From a virus, in IMG/VR virus record IMGVR_UViG_3300048839_001082, positions 17,523 through 81,522 of that record: DNA of 64,000 nucleotides; one strand, written 5' to 3'. The position numbers and the translations under genes were made by a program. Each line of letters begins with the position of its first letter. Positions within the stretch are counted from its first letter, which is position 1. Shown piece by piece: positions 1-9,600 of the stretch. The notes under the pieces are model-generated. The model did no database searches. It saw only the letters and a list, made by a program, of their open reading frames with translations, and was not told the origin of the DNA.

Positions 1-1
1 C

Positions 2-3000
2 AGATACAATCCTAATTTCCGCTTCAGAACAGACGCTGCCACCAAAGAACTTTTAGATCTCGCTAAGAATGCTGAAGACTCTGTAGTATTCACTAATGAA
101 GCAATAGAAACTGCTTTAGGTGAAGCTCGTATAAAATTAGAAAGAATTGATGCATTAGTGCGTGAGCAAGAAACTACCATGTTTGGTAGTTATAAACCTT
201 TAGAAATGACCGGAAGACAAGGCGAGTACAATCAGACTTTATTGAATGGTTTTAACAGTGCCAGAGATGAAGCACTGCAACGCGTCAGAGAAAAGTTAGC
301 TTTCGATAGAGAAGAAAAGGCTATAAGAAAATTTAATAAACAGCTTAATGAAGTCGAAACCGTTGCTAAGAATATATTAAAGCTTGAGTTTGATGTTGAG
401 GATATATTTGCATTTGATCAACACAGCTTCAACAATATGGTCAGAATAACGACTGAAGTTGATGCATTGGGCAAGGCACTTATTAAGACATCAGATATTG
501 CCAGTAGAAATGCAATAATTTTAAAGATTAAAGAACAACGTGATCAATTTGTATATGAGCAATCTGAAGCAAGACTTGCGGAACCTGTTTATAATCAATC
601 CAGATTGCCTGAGTTCATGTCGGAAGCAGGCATGCAAATGTCACCCGAATTTGCGAATTCACTCAGTGACTTTAATGCAGGAATTATTGCAAAGATAGCT
701 ACAGACTTATCAAATAAAATAAAGAAAAGCAAGTTAAAAGTTCCGGGCAGTCCGGAGTATACAGTTCTTGCGGAAGAAATTAGAGCTGACCAAGACGCGA
801 ATGCAAGGTTCATTGCTGATTTGGCTAAATCCAATCAAGAGACCTTTTTCTATGTAAAAGATCTTGCGGGTAAATATGAAGTAGACTTCCCTGGGCTAAT
901 GAAGAAATACGGACTTTCCGGGGCAAAGACTTTATTATCGAAATTGGCGGATAAAGAACAAGCACGTAGTGATGCCATTGCCAAGGGTGATATAGGTATT
1001 CTACCTGGAATTGATAACGATATTGCCAGATTTAAAGAAACACTTGCTGAAATTCCTTTGGATGTGCAAACAATGCTTTCGACGATTGGAAATGTCGGCG
1101 TTTCGATTGACATCAATGATTTGTTTAATGCGCCTGAGCTTTTAGCAACACTTACAGAAGTTGCTAATAGACTAAGAGAAATTGATAAAGATTTTAAATT
1201 TAAAGGACCGACCCTTACTTCCGAAGGCCTTGATTCAATATTGATTCGTCAACAAGCTCAACAGAGAGCGGCTTTTGCGTCTTCTTTAAAGACGATTGAC
1301 AATACACCTCAAAAATTGGGGACTTTGCTTTCAAATTACGGAGCGGATACTTCTAAAGATATTTCGGCATTAACAGAAAGCACTCGTAATTATATTGTGG
1401 AACTTGAGCGTGTTAAAACCACTATTGAATTTTTGAGAAAGTCTAGACAAAGCCCTGCAGATACCGAAGCACTTTTTCAGATGGACACACTATTTAATCG
1501 ATTGACAGAAAGCTTTAAAAATCGTTTAAAGAAAGTGGGCGAAGTATTCGGTGAAGTGAATTCTACACTTAATTTAGAACTTACGGAATCGCAATTCTTT
1601 GGATTTTCTAAAGCTGCTCGTAAAACATTATCAGATTACGCTAACTATTTTGCCAGAGGAATTGAGGCTATTAGAGACTCATTTGATGGCAAAGACATGT
1701 TCGGTACAAGTGCTGAAGACTTCTATAAGAAATATAAAGCTGTTTTAAAGAAGTTAGAATTCATTAAAGTGGTGGAAACATCGCTGGAATCTATTTCTGA
1801 TGTCGTGACCGACGGTCTGGGTGCACAGTTTTCCAAGTTAAGCTCAGCCATGGGCGATCTTCAAATTGATAAGTCAAGCTTCGCCACATTGCCTTCAGAA
1901 CTTCGTGAAAGTTCGACTAAGAGTGCTCTCGCCGTTAATGCATTATCTGGTTTGAATGATTTATCAGGTTTATCTGAAGAGCAACGTGCTTTGATAAATA
2001 CATTGTCACCGGATGGCTCTAATGCAGAATCTATTTTAAATCAAATTGTTGAAGAATTACGTCGTTCCAATTTGACAGAATTGGATCCTCAGATAGCTGA
2101 ATTTTTGAAGAGTCAGTCTGAATTCCCGCGATCACAATTAGACGCCACCAATAACTTATCGTCCGCAATATGGACATTAAAAGATACTATTGATGCATTG
2201 ATTTTGAAATTTCCGATGGCAGTTCCGAAGTTTGCTTCAGGTGGTTCAATTAAAGGTCCCGGAAGCGGTATTTCAGATTCTATACCGGCATGGCTTTCCA
2301 ATGGTGAGTTTGTCGTAAATGCCAAGCAAACCAAAAAGCATCGCGGTCTTGTCGAAGCAATAAATAAAGATAGACTTCCTAGATTTGCTGATGGTGGGTA
2401 CTTCGGGAATCCCCTTCACATGATCGATAGTCTTGACGATACGATTAATGTGGATGAATTGCTGAAAGTCTATCCTAAGTTTCAAGATATTCTAAATTTA
2501 AAAGAAAATACTTCTGCTGAATTGGTTAAGAGATTTGGAAATAATTTAGATCTTAATAATTTGAATCCAAAAGCGTTTCTTGAGTTTCGAAAGATTTCAG
2601 ACAGTTACGCAGAATCTCTTGCGAATTTGTTAAATTTGGATTTAAATTTAACTGATGATCTAGACGTTTTTAGATTTGAACCTGATTTAAAATTAGGTTC
2701 GGAGCAAGTCAGAAAGTCATTTATAAATTTACCTGAACTTGGTGCAAAATACGCTGACTTTCCAAACAAGACCGCAGCGGAAGCAATCAGATACCATGAG
2801 TTTGGGCATGCAATTGCATTTAAATCTCGCAATCTTCCAATAGATCTCGGGCCTGATGTCGACCCTGGTTTAACAGCCGCAATGTTTAGAAGAGTAAAGG
2901 TTCCAATAACGGAATCTGGAAATCTTGTATTAAAAGATTTTCTCGGAACTCCCTTATCTTCGATAAGCATGGAAGATGCAATTAAACAATTTAATTTGCC

Positions 3001-5140
3001 GGATGCGCTATTAGAAAGGTATAAGAAGACTTCTCCTATTTTATTTGATGAAGTGGAAGCTTGGCGAATAGGTGATTTGATATCTCCTTTAAAATTGAAT
3101 ACAAAACCTTTCGAAAGAGCAGCTTTAGGGACATATTCAAATCCCGGACTTACTCAAACATTTGTTAGAATGCAATATGCGGATGAATTGAAATCATTAT
3201 CTTTTAAAGAAACTCCGACACATTCTGCGTTGGTATTAAAAGAAGCGACAGCAGCATTATCAAACCCCCTGGATGTAGACGCTTATCTTGCTAGAGTGAA
3301 TGCTTTTCCAGACTTTGCAACGCTTAAAGAGAATACGCCAGATGCGCTTCAAAAAGATCTTTTAATTTATAAAAGAATGTTTGATGAAAAGGCTAGCCAA
3401 ACATTAATGGGAAAAGCTACGCTTCCCCAGAAAGCTAAAGCTTTTGCAGAACTTTCCAAGAGTGTTCTAAAGAATGCTGCAAAGAATAGTATTGCTCTCA
3501 TAAAGAATCCTAATTTTGTTCCCAGTTTGATCGGTGGTGTTGCCGTTGAAGAACTATTAAGGAGAACGCTACCTATTGAAGACCATTTCATAGGTCTTGC
3601 AGACCAAATGGAAGGAACCTTACCGATAGAAATGAGAGGTGTGATAGCAGCATACGGCGCATTTGCGCAATCGTTGTTAGGACTCGTGGTAGGAAACTTA
3701 GTCGGTGATAAAATTTTTGGTGCTAAGAGACTCTTTAAAGTGTTTTCCAAAAATACATTTGCGAATGGAGGCTCAGTAAAAGGCCCCGGTGGCCCTGTTG
3801 AAGACAAAATTCCTGCATTTCTCTCCAATGGTGAATTTGTCGTAAACGCGGCCAGTACAAAGAAGCACAGAGCTCTTCTGGAACGTATCAATTCAGCTAA
3901 AGGTTACAAGCTCGGCGGTCCTGTCGGTGACAATCAAGATGTGATTGAACGCGCCCTTAGAGGGATTCAATATGGACAAATTGACGCTCTTCAAGGTGTC
4001 AGAAAGTTGAGAGCGCAAGCTTCTATACTCGATATCAATTTGAATCCATTGCAATTTGAAGTGCTCGATCAAAAGAAACGTGAAGAATTTAGAAGTCTTT
4101 TAGAAAATGCTTTCCGAGCAAGAATCGAAGCTTTAGATGCAAAGACTCCTGAACTTGCGGCTGCCGCTCACAGAGCTTTAACGAATGTCGATGAATTCAT
4201 GGATAAATACATGACACGATTCGCTGATCCTGCAAAAGAAGCTGGAGCTAATTTTGCCAGAGATTCAGAAGAAAACTTCCAATCGGGCTTAGCTGATTTA
4301 CTCAAGGGGAATACCGCAGAAGGTAAGTCAATTGGTAAGACATTTGCTGATAATTTTCTTGATCAATTCACGAATAGCGTTATAAATACATTCGCTAAGG
4401 GAATTACTGATCAACTTTTTGGAAAAGATTCGCCTATAACAGAAGTGTTAAAAGAAGCGGGAACAGGCATTTTTGGTGTGTTGAAAAAGAGTTTTTTCAA
4501 GAATAAAGAAGAAATTCCAACCGGTGCGCCTTTGACCGCGACATCCGGTACACTTTCGCCATTGATAGCCTCTGAAGGTAGTCCTTTATTGTCTGAAACG
4601 ATTAATCCTTTTGAAAGCTTAGAATCGTTAACGGAAGACTTCAAAGTCTGGTTTGATGGTTTCGATGCGACATTAACGGATGGTCTAAAAAGTATCGAAT
4701 CTATTGATCTGAGTACGCCACTGGCAGGATTGGGCAAGTTATTATCAGACAACCTAGATGAAGCTATCAATATGTTCATAAAGTTTACTGGTGGTTTTGC
4801 TTCCGGTGGTTTTGTCAGTGGACCGGGCACGAGTACTTCTGATTCTATTCCCGCAATGTTATCTGCGGGTGAATTTGTTGTAAATGCAGCATCTGTCAAA
4901 AAATTCGGCCCATTACTTGAATCTATTAATTCAGGACGTCCTCGTAATTTTTCTGGAGGCGGTCTTGTGGCACCTTCGCCATTAGCTGAAAGACCTGTTT
5001 CAGTCGGTGGGCAGCAAATCATAAACCTTAATATAACTGGTGATATTAGCCGACAAACAAGAAGTGAGATTTACGCAATGATCCCACAAATAGCCGGCGG
5101 AGTTAATTTACACAACAGAGAGAAAGGTTTAAAGGTATAA
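2..5140 (+). CDS. Tail tape-measure protein, 5' end outside window
   Basis: This reading frame is open to the left edge, so the gene is partial; at least 1712 residues lie here. Its length, helix-rich composition and place ahead of the tail-tip genes identify the tape measure that sets tail length. A Gly-rich module with the core GPG...D.IP..LS.GEFVVNA occurs three times (nt about 2230-2400, 3760-3920 and 4795-4970); this core recurs in phage tape-measure proteins. Between copies 1 and 2 lies HEFGH (nt 2795-2809) with a downstream DEVEAW (from nt 3047), the pattern of a gluzincin metallopeptidase. A hydrophobic stretch around nt 3520-3700 could be membrane-active. A GTG at 158 is an internal codon, not the start. 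Confidence 0.9.
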   Translation, partial: RYNPNFRFRTDAATKELLDLAKNAEDSVVFTNEAIETALGEARIKLERIDALVREQETTMFGSYKPLEMTGRQGEYNQTLLNGFNSARDEALQRVREKLAFDREEKAIRKFNKQLNEVETVAKNILKLEFDVEDIFAFDQHSFNNMVRITTEVDALGKALIKTSDIASRNAIILKIKEQRDQFVYEQSEARLAEPVYNQSRLPEFMSEAGMQMSPEFANSLSDFNAGIIAKIATDLSNKIKKSKLKVPGSPEYTVLAEEIRADQDANARFIADLAKSNQETFFYVKDLAGKYEVDFPGLMKKYGLSGAKTLLSKLADKEQARSDAIAKGDIGILPGIDNDIARFKETLAEIPLDVQTMLSTIGNVGVSIDINDLFNAPELLATLTEVANRLREIDKDFKFKGPTLTSEGLDSILIRQQAQQRAAFASSLKTIDNTPQKLGTLLSNYGADTSKDISALTESTRNYIVELERVKTTIEFLRKSRQSPADTEALFQMDTLFNRLTESFKNRLKKVGEVFGEVNSTLNLELTESQFFGFSKAARKTLSDYANYFARGIEAIRDSFDGKDMFGTSAEDFYKKYKAVLKKLEFIKVVETSLESISDVVTDGLGAQFSKLSSAMGDLQIDKSSFATLPSELRESSTKSALAVNALSGLNDLSGLSEEQRALINTLSPDGSNAESILNQIVEELRRSNLTELDPQIAEFLKSQSEFPRSQLDATNNLSSAIWTLKDTIDALILKFPMAVPKFASGGSIKGPGSGISDSIPAWLSNGEFVVNAKQTKKHRGLVEAINKDRLPRFADGGYFGNPLHMIDSLDDTINVDELLKVYPKFQDILNLKENTSAELVKRFGNNLDLNNLNPKAFLEFRKISDSYAESLANLLNLDLNLTDDLDVFRFEPDLKLGSEQVRKSFINLPELGAKYADFPNKTAAEAIRYHEFGHAIAFKSRNLPIDLGPDVDPGLTAAMFRRVKVPITESGNLVLKDFLGTPLSSISMEDAIKQFNLPDALLERYKKTSPILFDEVEAWRIGDLISPLKLNTKPFERAALGTYSNPGLTQTFVRMQYADELKSLSFKETPTHSALVLKEATAALSNPLDVDAYLARVNAFPDFATLKENTPDALQKDLLIYKRMFDEKASQTLMGKATLPQKAKAFAELSKSVLKNAAKNSIALIKNPNFVPSLIGGVAVEELLRRTLPIEDHFIGLADQMEGTLPIEMRGVIAAYGAFAQSLLGLVVGNLVGDKIFGAKRLFKVFSKNTFANGGSVKGPGGPVEDKIPAFLSNGEFVVNAASTKKHRALLERINSAKGYKLGGPVGDNQDVIERALRGIQYGQIDALQGVRKLRAQASILDINLNPLQFEVLDQKKREEFRSLLENAFRARIEALDAKTPELAAAAHRALTNVDEFMDKYMTRFADPAKEAGANFARDSEENFQSGLADLLKGNTAEGKSIGKTFADNFLDQFTNSVINTFAKGITDQLFGKDSPITEVLKEAGTGIFGVLKKSFFKNKEEIPTGAPLTATSGTLSPLIASEGSPLLSETINPFESLESLTEDFKVWFDGFDATLTDGLKSIESIDLSTPLAGLGKLLSDNLDEAINMFIKFTGGFASGGFVSGPGTSTSDSIPAMLSAGEFVVNAASVKKFGPLLESINSGRPRNFSGGGLVAPSPLAERPVSVGGQQIINLNITGDISRQTRSEIYAMIPQIAGGVNLHNREKGLKV

Positions 5141-5141
5141 T

Positions 5142-5738
5142 ATGTACGGCATCCTCAATGGCACTACAGTCATTGCTAAATTCGTGGCACCTTTGTCAGT
5201 GAAAAGCAATGTACCGGTATTCGTGTCGGATGCCCTTTCATTAAAGAGAACAGTAACTAAAAGAAATGCTCAACGTTGGGAGATCTCAACGAATCTTGAG
5301 CCGTTATCTGTTGGTGCGAATGATTTATTCGCACTACTCGTTAATAAAGGTGCATCTGAAGTATTGACTATTCAAATGCCTCAAAATTATGGGGTTATTA
5401 AGAAAAGAGTATCCACAGCCTCTCCTAATGTTGATGGGCTATTGGGTGCTACAAACGTAAATGTTTCTCTAAACAATGGATTGATCCCTGCAGGTACTTT
5501 TATTAGATTTTCGAATCACAGTAAAATTTATATGGTGACTGCTGATTTCAATCAAACCGCAGGAATAATGAGTATTTTTCCTGGACTACTGATTGCTGTG
5601 CCGCCGGGTCAAATATTTAAACATCAGGACGATGTTGAAATGTTGTGCAGATTTGATACCGATGTTGTTATTGGCATGCAATACACAGACGGCATTCTAA
5701 TGGATGTCGGCACAGTGAATTTAATAGAGGCACTATGA
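5142..5738 (+). CDS. Putative tail protein downstream of tape measure
   Basis: A 198-aa beta-rich protein with no signal peptide or membrane segment, starting one base after the tape-measure stop. Its position matches the small tail-completion or distal-tail genes between tape measure and tail tip in lambda-like tails. The next gene overlaps it by 4 nt, which suggests translational coupling. I do not recognise a specific family; the tail role rests on context. Confidence 0.7.
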   Translation: MYGILNGTTVIAKFVAPLSVKSNVPVFVSDALSLKRTVTKRNAQRWEISTNLEPLSVGANDLFALLVNKGASEVLTIQMPQNYGVIKKRVSTASPNVDGLLGATNVNVSLNNGLIPAGTFIRFSNHSKIYMVTADFNQTAGIMSIFPGLLIAVPPGQIFKHQDDVEMLCRFDTDVVIGMQYTDGILMDVGTVNLIEAL

Positions 5739-6304
5739 TTAAAATATCTACAGGGCTTTCTGATTTACTGTTAGAGCAAACTGTTGAGTCTTTCTTTCTT
5801 GTGGATCTGAATAATGGTTTTAGAAAGACATCAAATGCATTTAATATAACCTATAACGGTAATTTATATATTGCTGATGGAACTCTTTTGACTGTGGAAC
5901 CTCCTCAAATGTCTTCGATCGTTGATCGTCAAGCTTTTAAAATTGTTATGTCCGATGTGAATATGGAAATGGGTGTGTTGGCGGAAGCCGGAATGTTAGG
6001 TACGCCTGTAAATGTATATATGGGTTTTATCAACATTGGAACAGATCAACCCCATACTGAGCTTGATAAATTTTTAACGATTTATAGCGGTCATATCGAT
6101 GGTGTTAGTTATCGCTATGATACTTCACTAATCGGAGAAAGAGCCTTTATATTGACATGCACAACACCAATGAGTGATTTAGATCTAAAGAAACCGATAT
6201 ATACCAGTCAAGACTATCTTGACAAAAATTATCCCGGCGATACCTCGTATCAACAGATATACGAGGGTTCCGGCCCGATTGAATTAAGATGGGGTAAGAT
6301 ATAA
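5735..6304 (+). CDS. Putative minor tail/hub protein
   Basis: A 189-aa protein that starts inside the ATGA overlap with the previous gene and ends in a 1-nt overlap with the next. It is predicted beta-rich, and its C-terminus has a Tyr-rich run followed by WGK, as seen in proteins of the tail-tip assembly block (DUF2163-like arrangement). It lies between tape measure and tail tip, so a hub or tip-complex role is likely. The family assignment is tentative. Confidence 0.6.
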   Translation: MIKISTGLSDLLLEQTVESFFLVDLNNGFRKTSNAFNITYNGNLYIADGTLLTVEPPQMSSIVDRQAFKIVMSDVNMEMGVLAEAGMLGTPVNVYMGFINIGTDQPHTELDKFLTIYSGHIDGVSYRYDTSLIGERAFILTCTTPMSDLDLKKPIYTSQDYLDKNYPGDTSYQQIYEGSGPIELRWGKI

Positions 6305-6675
6305 TGGTAGCTCCAGTAGTATTGTTTTGGATTAATGTAGCAGTTACAGCAGCTTCAATGGCTTATCAAGCAGATAAGGCACACAAGGCCAGAAAGAAAG
6401 CCAGAGAAGCAGCTGAAGCTCGTAAAGGTTTTGATGTGGTGGTTGAAGGTGAAGTGATGCGTCTTCCTATTGTATATGGAAGAGCTAAAGTAGGTGGTGT
6501 TCGCGTATTCCATGGCACTAAAAATAGTTTTGAATATGTAGAGCCTAATAGTGATCCTGCTTCGCGATTTCTAACTGGAACTCCTGATACTACTGCTCAG
6601 CAATGGACAGGATGGTCTGATAATGGCGGGAGTCCTGGTAATGGCGGTGGTATCGGTGACACCGGTGGTGGATAA
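6304..6675 (+). CDS. Tail-tip protein, separated N-terminal part
   Basis: A 123-aa protein with a short hydrophobic N-terminus, a basic helical stretch (KARKKAREAAEARK) and then LPIVYGRAKVGG, which resembles the N-terminal region of lambda gpJ/T5-type tail-tip proteins. In those proteins this part is continuous with what here is the N-terminus of the next gene. The frame closes after a Gly-rich tail (NGGGIGDTGGG), and the next gene begins 16 nt later in another frame with its own ribosome-binding site. It therefore looks like a naturally split tail-tip protein. Confidence 0.65.
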   Translation: MVAPVVLFWINVAVTAASMAYQADKAHKARKKAREAAEARKGFDVVVEGEVMRLPIVYGRAKVGGVRVFHGTKNSFEYVEPNSDPASRFLTGTPDTTAQQWTGWSDNGGSPGNGGGIGDTGGG

Positions 6676-6691
6676 TTTATAAGGAACAATC

Positions 6692-9600
6692 ATGCCCGGT
6701 GGAAATCCATATGAAGATTATGCAGCATCAGTTGATGCACAATCCGCTGCCGAAGCTGCGGTAGTCCCTGAACAATATAATACAGTAACAATTCCCGGAA
6801 CGGTTTTAAATAAAACTGTTGAAGGTGAAAAGAATGAGTTTTTATTTATTCAACAAGCATTATGTGTAGGACCAATTCAAGGTGTTTATGATGTGTTAAT
6901 TGATGATGGTTTAGGGCTTACTGAACCTTCACTAGGTGCTGCAGGTTATGAAGATTTAGATGCAAAACCACTTTACCAAAGTGCGGCAATGCGTTTTGAT
7001 ATTCATAATGGAAATGGTGAAGAAGCTGATAATATCTTAGTAAAGAATTTTCCATCTAGATACTCAGCTAAATTTCCAAATACTGCGAATGCTTCTATCT
7101 GTGTTAAGCTAGATAGAGAAAATCCGCAATTCAATGGCGTGCCCAATGCGCAATTTTTCATCGAAGGTAAATTAGTAAGAGATATTACAAGGTCAGGCTC
7201 AGTTGGTGCTTATACTTACGCACTCACTGGTTTTGTTTACAGTAACAATTCCGCACTTTGTTTATTAGATTATCTTTTGTTATCGGAAGGTGGAAAAGGA
7301 CTTTCAGCTTCACAGATTGATCTTGAAAGTTTTTATGATGCCAGAATTTTATGTGACACACCCGTATTAGATAATGCTTTAATTGGTGGACGTATTTGGA
7401 GACCTGAATCTGGCAGAAGAAGTGTTTCACAACGAAACCTTCCACTCTATGAATGTAATATTGTAATAGACACTGAAAAGACAATCCGTGAAAATGTCGA
7501 AGCAATTCTTAACACAATGGGAGACGCTCGACTCGTGTGGAGTCAGTCTAAATATAAACTGGTAGTGGCCTACCCTGATTCAAATGCAGCGATTCCATAC
7601 AGCGGTGAAATCACGGATGATGAATTGGTGCTCGGAGAGCCTATTGATATTTCTTGGCCAACTTCCTCAGAACGCCTTAATTTTTGTACAGTTCGGTTCA
7701 GAAATGAATCGATGGATTTTAAAGAGGATTCTGTTTCATGGCCTCCGAAACAATCAGGTACGTACCTCAGAGGAATTGGAGCATATTCTTACCCGATAGT
7801 TACAGGTTGGCCTTTGGGTGAAACTACCAGTGTGTTCATGAATGCGAATGCTGTTTGGACGGGCGGGACAGATAATACATTTGTTTGGAAGTTCGCAGTA
7901 AAGAATTCAGGTGCGCATACTTTAGACATTGCAGTTGATGATGATGGTTTACTCAATGTCAGAAGGAATGGTATTTTAGAAAGCAACGCCACGAATGTCG
8001 GTACTGGTAATAACTGGCGAAACTTCGTAACTCGCAGTTTTAATTGGGTTGAAGATGATATTATTGAAGTTACGATTCTCGCTAACAATTACCAAGGGCG
8101 TATTGCCGGTGTCGCTGGTAGAGTTCTGAATGTTGCCCTTCAAGCTCAGATATGGACCACGAGGTCACCTGCTTATACTGATTTTGTTACAGTTAACCAA
8201 GATAAAACAGTTTATGATGAATTTTTAACTGAAGATAATAATATTCTTCTTGAAGCAGATATCTTCGCGGACGGTATTTCAGATTATTACCATGCTTTGG
8301 CGAAAGCTGAGGAAATGGTTAGAACAAGCAGAAGCGCATTTATTATTGAATTCACTTACAAAATTAAAGATAGATATTACGAACCGGGTGACTTCGTTAA
8401 ATTGACCAGTTCTACTTTGAATTTTGATGAATTGCCTTTAAAGACCGATGAGATTAAATCAAAAGACGATTTCACGGCTACTGTGAAGGCTACCAGATTT
8501 GACTATACTCAGTTAGCTTGGAATGTAAATGATAATGAATACATTGCTCCGAAAGCTGCCTACGATTTTCTTTTAAATGCTCCGAGTGAAGTCGTTTTGG
8601 ATCGTGAAATAATCTCTAACTTACAATCTTCAGGAACAGTTCGGTGGAAATCAACAGGTGATTCTAAGATAATTGGGTATATTGTTTATGTAAATAAAGG
8701 TGGTGATAACGATGCAAATGGTTATCCTTTGTTTACTGAAGTGGGCAGAACTGGAATAAGTGAAGAATTCGAACTTCCAACCCTAGGCTATATGTATGGC
8801 GGTGTGGGTGTTAAAGCAATTTCTAATACATCCAGTTCAAAAATGACGGTTAACGCACAAGTCATTTTTAATAATCGTAAAATTGCATTGACAAGCAGCG
8901 ATACACAGTTTATTAGAAGAGGTCCTGTTGATGAACCTAGTACAATAACACTGACAGCACACATTGCCGGATATGTGAATCCAGTGATCCATTGGTACAA
9001 GAACGATGTGCTTTTGCCTGACTCTTCAACAACACTTGTTATTTCTTCAGATCCTGATGGTCTAAGTGTTGTTTATAGATTAACAGTTGAAGAATCAGAA
9101 TTTGTTTGGAATGGTGAACACAGAACAGCTCTCTATAGTACAATTACCATAGCCACACTGTCTGTCGGAAATGCGGCATTTACGGACTACATATTTAGAC
9201 GTGCTTTAACTATGCCGGCAACACCTACAGAACAAGGGATGCCGGCAGGGTGGTACGACACGCCTCCCACACCAAATGGAAATCCATTATGGGTAACGTG
9301 GGCTGAAAAAGATTCTGATGGTTTCCTGATCACATCTTGGGTCACTCCCGTGAATATTGAATCGGGTGATATTCATGTTCAATATAGTAAAGATGGTATT
9401 GCTGATTGGCATGATGTATTTGCTCCCGGCGATCTTTTCATTCATTACAATGTGAATGGAGGGGCTTGGTCAGCAGCGATACAAATTTCTTTTGAAGGTA
9501 TTGATTATTTAACAACTCATTTCATATTCACACGTTCCTTACTTGACCCTCCAGCTCTTGATAATACCGCAGATGAGCCTGTCGGATGGCTTGATGCGCC

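Noticed and set aside
4411-5022. 203-codon ORF on the - strand inside the tape measure
   Set aside because: Lies wholly inside a well-supported tape-measure region; Pro/Ser-rich shadow product.
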